A DNA stretch of 64,000 nt from Aplidium turbinatum (lineage: Eukaryota; Chordata; Ascidiacea; Aplousobranchia; Polyclinidae): assembly GCA_918807975.1 (NCBI GenBank), contig OU964920.1, positions 3,112,501 to 3,176,500 of the forward strand, read 5' to 3'. Position 1 is the stretch's first letter, and each line of letters begins with the position of its first letter. This document shows positions 42,676-55,500 of the stretch, in pieces. The notes beneath the pieces are model-generated. The model had not been told where the DNA came from. It searched no databases and saw only the letters and a program-made list of their open reading frames with translations. The position numbers and the translations under genes are program-made.

Positions 42676-45600
42676 ATGAGGTTATGTGTTATCTCCCTGG
42701 TTGTCTTGTTCGCTGTTGCTAGTGTCTCTCCTGAAACACAAAGACGTAAGTAGCCTACACTAACAATTGACACTAGTTCAATACGTTTTTTCTATTGTTT
42801 GTGCGCGAGCATTACACCCTTACTGCATTCTTAATTTAAAGAACGTTAATTTATGTTATGATAATGCATTTTGATTTGATTACAAAACAACATGAAAACT
42901 AGTAACCACTAATCATGTGAATAACTTCTTTTGTCAATAACTTGTCATTTTTACTTCCGTAGGCGCTTGGAAATTTTCATGATATTCGATATTTTATGTA
43001 GAAACCAAATTTCAGCAGCGTTTAATAACTTTTGTAAAACCTTTTTGAGTTCGTAAATTTTGATGCTACTACCCAGACAGCATAATCCGTCATTTTCACT
43101 ATGATTTCTGCAGACTTTGAATCAATGTAAAAATGACGGATTTTACTGTCTCGGTAAGTCTATTGACAGTCGCAATTCCCTTGCATAACAAGTATAAAAC
43201 AGCACATCAAAGAGTAGCTAATTATATTTATTTTTTATAATAAGGCTTTTGGGCTCTGTGCTTAAAAAAAGAAAACACAGCAAATCAATTTGAAGCATAG
43301 TTTGAAAGGAGGCAACCGCAAAGTTTTCGTAATTTTTGATCTTGATTTGTACTTGTTTCTAATGCATATTAATGCAAAATACGACCTTTTAAAATATGAA
43401 AGTTGTCCCGAATAATACAAATACATTCTTTCTTAGCTTGATAACTCTGGAACATCTTTTGCTACTAAAATTAAAAATTCAGTCAAAATTTCCTAGTATC
43501 AAATTTCATTGTTGTTGGCAATTTTCAGTTTTTTTAATTTCGTTCATTTCAATAACTAAAATTTAACGTAACAGTCATAGGCGTAGTCAGGGGGGGGGGG
43601 CGAAAGGGGCCATGGCCCCCCCTCCCAAATTTTCCAAGTTTGGATTCCGAAGTTGAGCCCTTTGTTAAAAATGTAGTAAAATTTGTAGAAATTTATAACG
43701 TTTTCCAAGACATCTGGCTATTAACACCCCCAGGACTTGTTTTAGACACACAGAAAGACACCAATAAATTTTGCAAATCGTAAATCGCGCAAAGTTTACG
43801 CGATTTACGTTTCTTTGAACTAATTTGTGGAAGCAATTTCTGAATGGCTTACTCTGTTGGGTTTTTGTGTAGTTGTTGAGTTTTTGCGGATAGCTGAGTT
43901 TTTGGTCTTCTCTAATTTTAGCCACAGTTTTTGCCCGTTCGTGTGTAAGAGCTACCTTTAAGTAAATAGCTGTTTATCTGCTAATAAACTTCATACAAAT
44001 ATTACCCAAAAAGTGTTTCCAGAAAGCGCTACAATCCATTATTTAAGTGTAATTTTTCAAAAATTTTCCGGGGGAGCATGCCCCCGGACCCCTCTAGAAT
44101 ACGCGTGCCTTAGGCACGCTCTAACCTCCAGCCACTTTCATTTCTTCCCCTGCTCAACCCACCAGGATACGCCACTGCACATCAAGTGGCGATGGCTTAA
44201 ATCAAACACTTTATTGTTCTCTTCAATTCATCAAATATTTGGCCCCCCCCAAATTTTTTTTCTGGCTACGCCACTAGTAACAGTGATTATTGTTTTACTC
44301 TGACGACACGTCTGCTCAACTACTCAACATTGGGCATGGGCAATGACTATTGACTAATGATACAATTAACTAAAATTAATAAACAATTTTTCAGCCTCAG
44401 TGAGTATATTTCTGCTAAGTATGAATTATTTTGCGACCCGGAGTGATACATTTCGCAACCCACACTTGGGTGGTAACCCATTTGCGGACTCTTGTGTTAG
44501 CTTAAAGTTTAATCTAAAGCATAGACAAAATGATTGAAACAGTGAAGCGTCATTTTAAGAATTGCATTTCTGGTCAGTATGTTTAAATAGTTTATTGTTT
44601 GGCTGCACGGCTGATAAGCGATAGCGCTGGATATTCAAAAACGCGGTTTGGCATGAGCACGACACGGTTTGTGCGTCACACCGACGTCGCCAAAGCGTCA
44701 CGCAATTTTTTGCTCCATCGTTGAACTTGAAGAAGGTAGGAAAGCTGCTTTCCCGTTTATGCACGTAATAACCACCACACAAAGCCCATATACGACAAAG
44801 CAAATTCAAAAATTCCCTCTACCATTTCGTAGTTTTTGCTTGTAAAGCCTAAGGGATAGATGAAACAGTCCACTAAGTAGGCCTATTAATAAAAAGTTAT
44901 ATAACACATAGGCAGTGGCGGCTCGTCGAAACAGGCTGCAGCCTACTTTCGTGAAATTGGTAAACGTAACTGTAATGTAAAACATTTTTGCAGCCTATCC
45001 ATTAAAACTAGCCACGAGCCGCCACTGCACATAGGAACAGCGAATGTCAACTTACAGAGAAGTTCTACACTTATAACTAATAACGCATAACCAAGCAATA
45101 AAGTAGAAAATGAAAAATTCTCGTTATAGTTGTTAACCTCATAAAATTTCACTTCGGTTGGATACCATTGTACTACACTAGACCGATCGTTGTTGTAAGA
45201 AGCTAACCTGAAACTTTTTTGTTAAGTGACCAACCATTATCCCTTTGATGGCCAGATATGAAATATTGTACAACGGAACCGCATTAAACCATAATAATGC
45301 CATTGTTAATGCAAGAGAAAGAATAAATTGTCATGATAACCTTTAAATTTATCACAAGCAAAAAATAGTTTAACGTTTGAATATGTTGAATCAACGTAAA
45401 AAAAGGCAGATTTAGCTAGCTGGATTGTGTTTTCAGGGTATTTTGGATGTCGAGATGATCACTCAACAGGGAACTCCAGTCTTTCACTGGACTCTTGCTA
45501 CAATGGTTGTGCAATGAATGATTTTAAATTTGCTGGCGCAGCAGCTCTTAATGTGGTAAATAACTATATAGCACTTTGCTTGACACTGTCATGTTTTACT

Positions 45601-48600
45601 TTTACTGCATGTTGTGCTATTATAGGCAGATAATACCGAGCTAAGACACGGTATCTATAACATAATGCAACAAACTGAAAATATACTATAAATTACAATT
45701 ATTTTCGGCAATCTATACAATGTGTTAGCCCTTATCAAATAACATGGCCGAAAACGTTTGTAATTTGTAGTTTATTTTCACTTAATGTATTATGTTAAAT
45801 AGAGTGTCGTAGCTAGATTTTATCTGTTTTATTTCAAAAAAATTACCTTTTTATCAAAAATATTTTTATTATTATTCATACTTACAAATAAACATTTTGA
45901 AACACCGATGTCTATTCATTCTACAACCGCATGTGGGAAAACGTTTTGTTTAAAATTAAGAAATAAAACAAATAAAAGAAAGCAAGTTTATCTGCAGACG
46001 TTTCCAAGGAATTCAAAGTTGTATCAATTACTGTACATAGTTTCGATTCAATTACAATACAATTACACCATCAGAATTTTTAATTGCAATATTATCCGCA
46101 TACATTGTCTTGAAATGTTCAAATTACAATTACTTCAATTATAACACTGGTCAACAAAAAAAATTTTTTTCTTGTTGCAAGAGATTTTTTGATCGATTCT
46201 GAATGAGTTTTAGCCACTGATTCCAAATCTGCAATCAGATTTTTTCTGCAAGCTCTAGTTTTTATGCAATGCACCAGTGGATATTTTGAGGCTTGCAGCA
46301 TTTGGTCTGAAATTTAAAACAAAATTCCAACTATTTAGTTCTAGTTACCACGGCAGTTAACCTCGATTTACAGCGATACGATGATTGGTTTTACAAATGC
46401 CAAAAAAAAGTTGATTCTTTTTGTTATATTTGTGGCATATACTCATTCCCTCGTCAGAGACGCAATATAACGCCATTCGTGAAGCAGGCCTACAAAGCTT
46501 ATTTTCAAGTTCCTCTGGGAGATCAAGAGAAGAAATGGGCTCCACATATTGTCTGCCATAATTGCAAAGAAATGCTTAGAGACTGGACAAAGAAAAAACG
46601 TAACGGGTTTCCTTTTGGTGTCTCTATGGTGTGTCGTAAACCGAAGGACCACTGCACTGATTGTTACTTTTGTTTGATTAACACCAAGGGTATTGGCAGG
46701 AAAAACAGACAAAATATTTCTTATCCAAATATTCCTTCCGCTATTCGACCGGTCCTTCACTCTGAAACGTTTCCACCTCCAGTATTTAATGGTTTTGCAT
46801 CCTCCGATGATGAAAAAAACAGACTCTGAGATTTACCACGGTGGTATGGAATGCGATATATACTAAGGAAGCAGATGTAGACTCAGAAGGCTTTAATTCT
46901 GAAACCATTCAGAAATTTAACTAGTCAGAACTAAATGATTTCGTACGAGACTTGGACTTATCCAAGCAAGCTGCTGAGCTTTTAGCATCAAGGCTTAGTG
47001 AAAAACACGTATTGTACCGTTCCACAAAGGTTTCGTTTTTCAGGAAACGACATGAAAGGTTTATATATGTCTTTTTTTTTCAGAGGAAAAGCAGTTAATT
47101 TACTGCAATGATATTCCAGGCCTTCTCGTCCAACTAGGAGTTTCTTCACATGATTCAAGTGAATGTCACTTATTTATAGACAGTTCTAGGCGAAGCTGTG
47201 ACAGCTTTTGAAGTGTGTTCTTTTGCACAATGGTAATGCATATGGAGGAGTTCCAGTTGGTCATTCAACTGTCTTAAAAGAATCATATGATAATATTAAG
47301 CTAGTCATTGACTTGCTGAAATATCATCAGCACAATTGGATATTATGCGTTGACCTGAAAATGGTTGGTTTCTTACTTGGTCAGCAAAAAGGATACACAA
47401 AGTTTCCATGTTATCTTTGCATGTGGGACAGCAGAGCTAATGACAAGCATTGGACCCAAAAGGATTGGCCCATACGTGAAACACTTAAAGCCGGCATGCC
47501 AAACATGTTAAACGATCCGATTGTAAGTAGATACAAAATTGTTTTCCCCCTCTTCACATCAAGTTAGGGTTGATGAAACAGTTTGTGAAAGCTTTAAGCC
47601 CTGATAGCGACTGCTTCCAATATATTGTTCACACATTTCCCTCCATTTCATACGAAAAGATTAAAGGTGGTGTCTTCAATGGACCACAAATTCGAAGCCT
47701 TGTGCGAGACCAACAGTTCACCGATAAGATGAAAACCAAAGAGAGAGCAGCATGGTTGTCCTTTGTGGATGTCACTTAAAACTTTCAAGATCATGGAACT
47801 GCGTAATGCAATAAAACTCATCAAGACTGGTAAATCTCAGGGTCCGGATAAGATACCTCCTGAGTTTCTCAAGCATTGCCCTACCAATCTATTAGAATGG
47901 CTAGCTAAGTTCTATACAGCTTGCTTTCAGCAATTAAAACTCCCTAAAGTATGGCGTAAAGCTTCAGTGATGGCTATTCTCAAACCAAAAAAGCCTGCCG
48001 ATGACACCAAGAGCTATAGACCAATATCTCTCCTTTGTGTCCCATTTAAACTCCTAGAACGACTGCTTCTTTTACGTCTTGAACCTATCATTGAACCTCA
48101 ACTACCGAAGGAACAAGCTGGTTTCCGTCATGGACGATCTACAGTTGATCAAGTTGTGAAACTCACTGACGACATTGAAGATGCATTCGAACATCGAGAG
48201 AAAGCTGGTCTGGTACTGGTTGACCTAACTGCGGCCTATGATACGGTATGGCATCGTGGACTGACTCTCAAGCTTCTTCGTTTTATCCCTAGCCGCCACA
48301 CAGTTCGATTCATTCTGGAGATGATCTCTAATAGACGCTTCACAGTTCACACCAGTGATGGACAGAGAAGTCGACCCCGCTCTTTGAAAAACGGTGTGCC
48401 TCAAGGATCAACCTTGGCACCACTGCTATTCAATATTTACATCAGCGACCTCCCCTGCACCAAGTCAAAGCAATATGGTTATGCCGACGATTTAGCCCTA
48501 CTAACCACTAATAGAATCTGGTCCAATGTAGAGCACTCACTGGAGTCAGATATGAAAATAATTTCGGAATACTTGAATACGTGGAGACTGCAACTCAGTG

Positions 48601-49562
48601 CTACAAAGACTACCGTCAGTACTTTTCATCTCAATAATCACCAAGTCAACAGGAAATTGAAGGTCGAAGTCAATGGTTGTCAGTTACCGTTCAAGAGTCA
48701 ACCAACTTATCTCGGGGTGAAACTGGATAGGCAACTGACGTACAAGCAGCACATCCAAGGCCTGCGTGCAAAAGTAACTGCGCGCAATGGACTTTTGAGG
48801 TGCTTGGCCGGCACAACATGGGGGGCAAAACCATCTACCCTCCGCATAGGTGGCCTGGCGCTTGCCTACAGTGCCGCAGAATACGCAGCTCCGGCATGGT
48901 GTCGCAGCAAGCACACCAAAAAATTAGACGCCTGCCTGAACGAGACAATGCGCATTATTACTGGATGCTTAAAACCAACACCACAGCAATACCTTCCAGT
49001 GCTGTCAGGTATCCTACCCGCTAATGTACGCAGAGAAGCGATGGTGTCTTCGTTGGTAAATAAAGCCTGTGCTGATCCGAACCACATACTACACGATTGC
49101 GTATCCACTGTCAATGTCCCAATCATACAACGCCTACCATCACGGCGCCCTTTTGTAAGGCATGCTGCAAAACTCCAGCTCGCTGATTTCAGCACGTCAG
49201 ATGCCTGGTCCGAGGAATTGAGCACTGTGCCAAAAATAAAGTCTCGCCTCGTTCTATTCGATGTCTCTCCTGCCTCTTCACTCCCACTTGGTTCTGAGCT
49301 TCAGAGAAGGGAGTGGGTGACACTGAACCGAATAAGAACGGGAGTTGGCCGCTTCAATGCTTGCTTGACACGCTGGGGCATAAGGGACTCTGCTGCTTGT
49401 CAGTGCGGTGCGACGGAGCAAACAGCTAACCACATTATCTTTGGGTGTCCCATCTATTCCCCTCCCAATGGAATAACAGGCCTCCGTACACTAGATGACT
49501 TGACGAAAAGTTGGCTCCAAGTCCTTCCATTCGGCTGACCACAAACTTTCTGCTTCATACGA

Positions 49563-49594
<32 letters not shown>

Positions 49595-52500
49595 TTAAAA
49601 CTTTCTTGGAAACAAAAAGGCTCACAATTACGAGGTTCTTGTGAGCAAAATGTTCTTTGTTTTCCGCGACTTAGGATGCAGAATGAGCATTAAAGTTCAT
49701 TTCTTATTCAGTCATCTGGACAAATTTCCAGAAAACCGTGGAGCTGTCAGTGACGAACAAGGAGAGCGGTTCCACCAGGATCTTATGAAAGTAGAAGAAC
49801 GTTACCAAGGCCGATGGAATCGACACATGATGGCAGATTACTGCTGGAGCATTAAACGAGACTGCCTCCAAAAAGCTTACAAACGCAAGAGCCTGAAACG
49901 CCAATTTTTGCCCAGCATGTAGTGTGGATTTCGCTTTCTATTTTCAACCAGTGAACTTTTCTCACAACATCAAACTTTTAAAGGAGCTTATTTATGCTTG
50001 TAATTGCAATAGGTCTGCATGCAGTGGTATGGTTACTACTGTAGTTGTGAAAATGATTCGTTTGTTATGTATATAGCCTATATAGTTCTTGAAATTTTGT
50101 TTACGACGCTTTTCGAATGATTTTGTAATGTTTTTTCAAATATTTCGGTGCATTTCTAACAGTAAGTATAGATCTAAGCTATAGACAAAACAGTTAAGCA
50201 GTTATTTCAGTCGTAAAAGATGTTTTTTTTCCTATTCATCAAAATATAATTTTTTTGAAAAATATTCAGTTTTTACTCAAAAAAGGGAAAAATCAAAATT
50301 TGCAAAAAATCTAGAGCTTCTAGACCAAAACTAACGTCATATTCAGATTCAGCACCCCAAAATTACCCAATTCCAAGTGAATTTGGAAATGCAACAAATT
50401 TATTGTTGACCAGTGTAATTAATTGCACGTTTCAATAAAAAAATTAATGTTCCGATATTTATGTTCATCAATGATTTTTGTTGTTTGATTTTATCAAAAA
50501 CAGTAGACTTGCATTTGCTGAAGATTAAGATGCGAAAATTATCTGTAGGACCCAGTAAGTTCCTTTTTGCTGTATAGAAGTTATCAGACATTGCAAATAG
50601 CGTACTGTACTGTAAATGTTGAGCTAATGTTGTAGTTAGGCCTCAATGTAACCTAAATGTAAACGCAATTTAGACCAAACGTTTTTGAAATTGCAATTAC
50701 ATTAAACAACAAATGAAAGTCTTAATTACAACTATAATTACAATCACATGAAAATGTGCAATTAGTTACATTCAATCACAATTGCAAATTGTAATTGATC
50801 CAATTCTGTCACTGTCACAGTTGACGTCAAAACTCAATTGGTAAGAGATGGTGATATTACAAAATAACAATATCTTCAACAGGTTACTGTACGGCTGTGC
50901 TTCCCAACCAGTGGGTCACGACTCACGAGGCTACTTTAGGTAGGCCGCGACGCATTTCCAAATGTCACAAGTCACGATAAAATCGACGTGTCGTGGTATT
51001 ATTACTTACCAATTACGCAAAATGTAACATATATCCAACGACTTAAATTACCTGTTGTGTCGTGTCAACCATTTCAGTACCTTCTTCCATATTGCAAAGT
51101 GTAGGTAGGTTCAGAGCCGTGTGATTACAACGGTTCAGGTGAGATGATGGTTAAGCTGAACGTTGAACAACAATTGAAGTCAGAGAGTCCATTTGTATGC
51201 TTGCCACGTGTTGAAACATGCAAAGCGAGGAGTGTCACAGCCTTCCCTCAGAAGTTGACTGATCGAAAAGAATGATTAGGATACGCGAATAAATTTATAC
51301 CAGTTTATGCGATAGTGACGTCAGAATGGTTATGAGTGAGGTTTACTAGAATGGCCTCTTCTTCCTCCTGTCAATGCGGTGCCGAGGAACAGACCGCAGA
51401 CCACATCATCAATGACTGTTCCATGTTCAAGCCATCTAATGGAGTGGAAGGTCTGCGTGTCATGGATGATGAAACCCGTGCGCGGACATTTTGCCGAAAG
51501 ACATTTTGCAGAAACCCATTTTGCCGAAAGACATTTTGCCGAAAGGACAAATTGCCGAAAGGACTAATTGCCGAATGGACAAATTGCCGAAATAATTTGG
51601 AAAAAAATTAATTGAAGTGACACAAAGTTTCGTTGCTATGCAAGCAGTGCCTTTGAACTGGCAATTATTTTGAAGTGATACCAAGTCTCATTACTATGCA
51701 AGCAGTGCTTTTGAAATAGTAAATACTTTTCTACTGTTGTTTGCCTAAAAATGACTTTACCCACAGTTTTTGGCAATCAGTGTCAGTTTGAAGTGACGCC
51801 AAATCTCATTATTAGTGTATGTGCAGTCTCCACAGTTTTTGTACATCAGTGTTAGACGTTTATTTCACCTGTTTTTTGAAATTCAACTGAAGTCTTTTAT
51901 TATTTCTGTTTGCTGCCATTTTGTGCTCCGTTTATGCCAATTTTGGAATTCATTCAGAATATTAAAGCCAACCGTAGAATTCTTCTTGAAGTTTTCGTAT
52001 ACGTCCTTGATAAACGCATACGTGACAGTCGTACTGGAGATGTGAAAAACGCAAAGAGTGTTCAAGTAGATAATAGTTGCGACGTTCTTCAAGGTCAGTG
52101 TTCACATCATTCTCACGCTCCTGATCCATCACGTACGGTTGTTGTGAAGACTATTTCAGCAATTCAACACCGCGCCGTTAATTCCAAAGAATTTACCAGC
52201 AACGTTATCCAGAACTGTACACAAGATTTTCCCCTGGCAGCATCTGGTAGTCTACCCAAGGTCGATACATTAGCTAAACTGTTCTGAAGAAAACGCAAGG
52301 TTGTGAACGATAGACTAAAACACGTTGTGGAGAATATCGATACATATAACACTTCTGTCAGATACTTACGCGCTGTCGCACATAATTTGTGAGTAAAATC
52401 TGTTTGTGAATGATATTTATGTGTTATTAGGTTATGATAATAGGCTACATATAATACATATTTTCGGCAATTTGTCCAATCGGCATTTAGTCCTTTCGGC

Positions 52501-55500
52501 AAAATGAGTTTCGACAAAATGTCCATTCGTCAAAATGTCTTTCTGCAAAATGTCTTTCGGCAAAATGTCTGGGTACCATGAAACCAAAGACTGGATGCTC
52601 TTTAGTAGCCTTCCAGTGTAGTCGGGGAACATCGTGAATCTGGGGTGGTAAAAGGATAGACCCTCGGCCCCTGAGGCTCACACGACGACGACGACGAGTG
52701 CTGCCAGTCACAATGAAGATAAATTAAAACTTGAAGGTAAAAAGTTATATAAGTGTGGGAACAGGAATGCATTGAAAAATATGACAAAGTGTTGTAATGT
52801 GAAACCGCAGTCGGTACATGATCACCATCTCAGCACCCTGCCCCATGTCATGCATTATTCCTTTTGATAACATACCAAATATTGACCAATCTACACTTAA
52901 TAATGATAAACCTTACAAGGTAAATAAGCTTTTGCATTTTCAAAGCCAAAGTTATTCTGAAATCAAGGATCTATCTTCAAAGATAAATGTCTATGAAAAA
53001 AATCAACTGTTATTACTCCATGTGAACACGAGAAGCTTAGATGCTAAACTTGCAAAACTAGAATCATTGCTCACTGAAATTTTAAGGTTACCAGATATAA
53101 TTGCCGTATCAGAAACCTGGCTTAATAAGAATCGTACTCAGTTTGTCCAGTTGCAAGGTACAATTTTATTTGTTCTCACAGTAGGCTGCACATGCAGACG
53201 CTAAATCAGTAGCAGGTAGAGTGGGAATGTACATAAACCATTCAATAACATATAATCAATTGGACAACTTTGGTTTAAACATAAAAGGTTGTGAAGAATT
53301 GTGGGTAAACATACCAGCAACAAATAATAAGCAATGTTTAATTGGTGTTCTATAGCAGACATCCTCAACATAAACTTGATGAATTTCAAATGAAACTCTG
53401 TGAATGTATTGACACAATAAATACCCTAAACAGGAACTACTATATATGTGGTGACATTACGTGACATTAACATTGATCTTTCAAAAAAAAGATGTTAACA
53501 CATCTGTCAAAGGCTACTCCGATAAACTTCTCAGTTGTGGCTGTCAGCAACAAGTGGAGACTCCTGCCCGAGTAACCGCTAAAAGCTCAACTTTCATTAA
53601 TCAATTGATCATGTTTACAGAAATGACTTACAAAATAAAATTACGTGCCATAGGCTACTTTGTAACATGACATTTCTGATCATTTTCCAATTACTATTGC
53701 AATACAGTCAATGAAACCCAATATATTAATCAAGGTGAATATCCTGACATCCTAAAAATTGCTCACGTAACTCCTATAGGCTACATAAAAATGGTTCTAA
53801 AAAACTACAGCAACTACAGACCAATATCAATCCTGTCACCTTTTGCAAAAGCATTTGAAAAATGCCTGTTTGGCCAAATGCACAAATATCTAGCAAAAAA
53901 ATGCCTTGTTACACCTCATCAATTTGGTTTTAAGTCAGAGTATTCCACTTCACTTGCTGTTTCAAACATTTGTGATGACAGTTTAGCAAACCTTGACAAC
54001 AAAAAACCACCTATTCGGTATTTCTTGATTTTGCTAAGGCTTTTGATACAGTCGACCATGCTATTCTCACAAAATAAAAATAAAAAAAAATAGAAAAGTA
54101 TGGATTTCGAGTCCATTCCCAACAGTTGTTAAAAAGTTACATCTGCAACTGTCAACAATACACAGTTGTAAATGGTGTTTTGCCCGCTTCTAGAAAAGTT
54201 ACCTGTGGAGTTCCCCAAGGCTGTCATTAGGACCTACCACATTGTCATTAGGACCTCTCCTATTTTTGTTGTATGTAAATGATCTGCCTAACCAGGGGCA
54301 GATTTAGCTGATGGGAAGCCTGGGGCGCTTTTAGATCTGGGAGCCCCGTGCAAAAAAATTATTCACGCCTACGGCGCGAAAAACCACCCCTACGTCTCCA
54401 GTAACATTAATCCAGCACGGCACAGCATTTTGCAGAAACTTCAAGGGCTGAAATAAAAAAATAAAAAAACAATAACACAAAATCCCATTTTTTCCAGGGC
54501 GGGGGAGGGGACCTTCGAAAGGGGGGGCCCAGAGCACCTGCACCCTCTGCACCCATCCCCCCCCTAAATCCGGGCCTGTGCCTAAGGCAACAAAAATTAC
54601 TGTTAAATTAGTGGCTGATGACACTAATCTAATGATGGCACAAATGTGAGAATGACTTACAAAAAAAGGTGAACACAGAACTTGAAAAGGTTTTCACTTG
54701 GATGAAACTTAACCGGCTATCAATAACTTTACAGAAACAGAATACAATCATGCTTATTACAAACAAAAAACAAATAAATGATGTTAACATTAAGATTGGG
54801 TGTAAACCAATTCAGCAAAAAGATCAAATCAAGTACCTTGGTGTCTAGATTGATAATAAGTTAACGTGGAAATAACGTGACAATGACGTGACAAGAAATA
54901 TTTACATTCATTATTTTAGCAAAGAGTCGACAACTCTAAAAACTTTCTAGAAAAAAAAACAGTTAGGCCTAATAAGCTATGCTGACAATGCAGTAGCGGA
55001 TGTAAAAAAAATATTGCTTGGCCTCCAGAAAATTTTGTCATAATAAATAGTGTTGTTTGGGTTACTTTTTAGGCAATTTTAGAAACAATAATATTTTTTT
55101 TTATCAAGCTCCCTTATATTATTATTACCTATTAGTATGCAACCAATTTAAGTTAACTTACCATTTCAAAAAAAATTCATTCACGATCGTAAAAGGATTT
55201 CAATAATTTATTTCTTGAAAGTTGGTAGGTTATATAGCCCAGTGTGGTGTAGTATTTCAACAGTCTAGAACTTAGAAAATCTATCTGAGGTGTCCTGACC
55301 TTCGTTTCACTGATAGCATTTCCACGGCACATTTAACTTCATAACGTATCTTGATTAACAATGAAATTTGTCAATTTAATTGTTATTTAACTGGACTATT
55401 TGAGTGCGCAGTGTTTACTTTGTAATATTACATCGATTTGTTAGTTTTTGTGGGACCCAAAAAAATTTTTACTCTTATAATCTACTGTTGAAGCTATGCA

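Larger units (their letters stand above)
46362..49921 (+). pseudogene. Presumed transposase of the TIR element, broken and interrupted by a LINE
   Basis: The N-terminal part (46362-46829) reads RYDDWFYKCQKKVDSFCYIC, PFVKQAYKAYFQV, APHIVCHNCKEMLRDW and CTDCYFCLINTKGIGRK: three CxxC pairs suggesting zinc binding. The middle (46915-47567) has SELNDFVRDLDLSKQAAELL, then CVLLHNGNAYGGVPVGHS, WILCVDLKMVGFLLGQQKGY and PCYLCMWDS. Next (47570-47779) come LMKQFVKAL, FPSISYEKIKGGVFNGPQI and AWLSFVDVT. After the LINE, 49606-49921 gives NFLGN-like, MSIKVHFLFSHLDKFPENRG, AVSDEQGERFHQD and RYQGRW. The order matches full-length 'uncharacterised' proteins I remember from arthropods and cnidarians. Acidic residues in VDLKM and EQGERFHQD could be catalytic, but this is inference. 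The copy has at least two in-frame stops and two frame changes, so it is dead. Confidence 0.75.
46145..50415 (+). mobile_element. 4.27-kb TIR DNA transposon carrying an uncharacterised protein family
   Basis: Ends CACTGGTCAACAAAAAAA and, inverted, CACTGGTCAACAATAAA, with TAA on both sides (46142-46144 and 50416-50418). Between them lies one plus-strand gene of an uncharacterised, widely repeated invertebrate protein (46362-49921), interrupted by a LINE at 47787-49592. Removing the LINE leaves ~2.46 kb, a sensible size for a one-gene DNA transposon. CACTG ends with a 3-bp duplication recall the CACTA/EnSpm group, but assignment from ends alone is weak. Confidence 0.85.
51348..52700 (+). mobile_element. 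LINE (Jockey-like) 3' end, split by a Mutator-like element
   Basis: The left part (51348-51476) encodes CQCGAEEQTADHIINDC and GVEGLRVMDDET. The right part (52578-52700) continues in frame with KDWMLFSSLPV, a stop and a short 3' UTR ending in (ACG)n. The join across the inserted element restores the frame seen in the LINE at 47787-49592 (LDDLTKSWLQVLPFG). Confidence 0.88.

Noticed and set aside
48684-49225. Antisense frames within the LINE reverse transcriptase
   Set aside because: Shadows of a well-supported coding strand with reverse-transcriptase motifs.
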